Shown here: one piece after another, positions 5,292-5,413 of the stretch
Position numbering within the stretch: the stretch's first letter is position 1
Layout of the letters: each line of letters opens with the position of its first letter
Assembly (NCBI GenBank): GCA_947367725.1
Contig: CANBFZ010000148.1
Span: 1-5,413, forward strand
Length of the DNA: 5,413 nt
Source of the DNA: an uncultured Eubacterium sp.
Lineage (GTDB): Bacteria > Bacillota > Clostridia > Peptostreptococcales > Anaerovoracaceae
Direction: 5' to 3'
Made by a program: the position numbers and the translations under genes
The notes under the pieces: generated by a model
Seen by the model: the letters and a program-made list of their open reading frames with translations, nothing else
Told to the model about the DNA's origin: nothing
The model's database searches: none

Positions 5292-5413
5292 ATGTCAAAA
5301 ACAAAAGATATGACAACGGGAAATCCGACAAAACTGATTCTTTTCTTTGCGTTTCCATTGATTTTAACCAATTTGGGGCAGCAGCTTTATATGATTGTCG
5401 ATTCCGCCATTGT
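5292..5413 (+). CDS. MATE-family multidrug/cation efflux transporter, N-terminal part (cut by window)
   Basis: 40 complete codons are visible before the window ends. After a short polar start (MSKTKDMTTGNP) comes the first membrane helix, KLILFFAFPLILTNLGQQLY, then MIVDSAI. The pattern of T-x-G-x-P, a helix with a Pro, then L-x-Q-Q-L-Y-x-x-V-D is the standard N-terminus of MATE (DinF/NorM-like) exporters, which expel drugs or metabolites using Na+ or H+ gradients. The start is supported by GGAAGG (5275-5280), 11 bases upstream; an in-frame ATG at 5310 would cut off the usual lead. It begins 29 bases after the peptidase stop with no terminator between, so co-transcription is likely. Confidence 0.88.
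   Translation, partial: MSKTKDMTTGNPTKLILFFAFPLILTNLGQQLYMIVDSAI

Overview
The window reads as a piece of an anaerobic Firmicutes (Clostridia-type) chromosome. The evidence is purine-rich AGGAGG-type ribosome binding sites, a clostridial electron-transfer flavoprotein pair whose alpha subunit carries a two-cluster ferredoxin domain (as in electron-bifurcating Etf systems), Rho-independent terminators, and a MATE exporter of the Firmicutes kind. I cannot name a genus from this sequence alone.

Layout, all genes on the + strand: (1) positions 1-1743 hold the end of an etfB-etfA operon, with the 3' part of etfB and a complete etfA. (2) Positions 1744-1982 hold two Rho-independent terminators, each inside a larger imperfect inverted repeat. 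The two blocks share conserved left and right arms and look like diverged copies of one intergenic repeat unit. (3) Positions 1983-2144 hold no recognisable gene. (4) Positions 2145-2512 hold a striking array of alternating 8-base sites (GTTGTGCA / TGCACAAC) forming five intact and one decayed inverted repeat, each 39-40 bp long. Site-to-site distances are all close to whole helical turns, and part of the array arose by a tandem duplication of about 221 bp. (5) Positions 2531-2592 hold a near-consensus sigma-A-type promoter whose -35 box lies inside a strong dyad, a likely operator. (6) Positions 2680-5262 hold an OPT-family transporter followed 12 bases later by a P1-family (NylC/DmpA-type) self-processing peptidase. 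(7) From 5292 the window runs into a MATE-family exporter.

How they fit together: the Etf pair passes electrons between NADH, an acyl-CoA dehydrogenase-type partner and probably ferredoxin, and its transcription ends at the double terminator. The second unit starts at the promoter at 2563-2592 and probably couples uptake of peptides or peptide-like compounds (OPT) to their cytoplasmic cleavage (P1 peptidase). The MATE exporter may be co-transcribed, as no terminator separates it. The phased repeat array just upstream of that promoter is the most unusual element here. I do not recognise it as any named repeat class.
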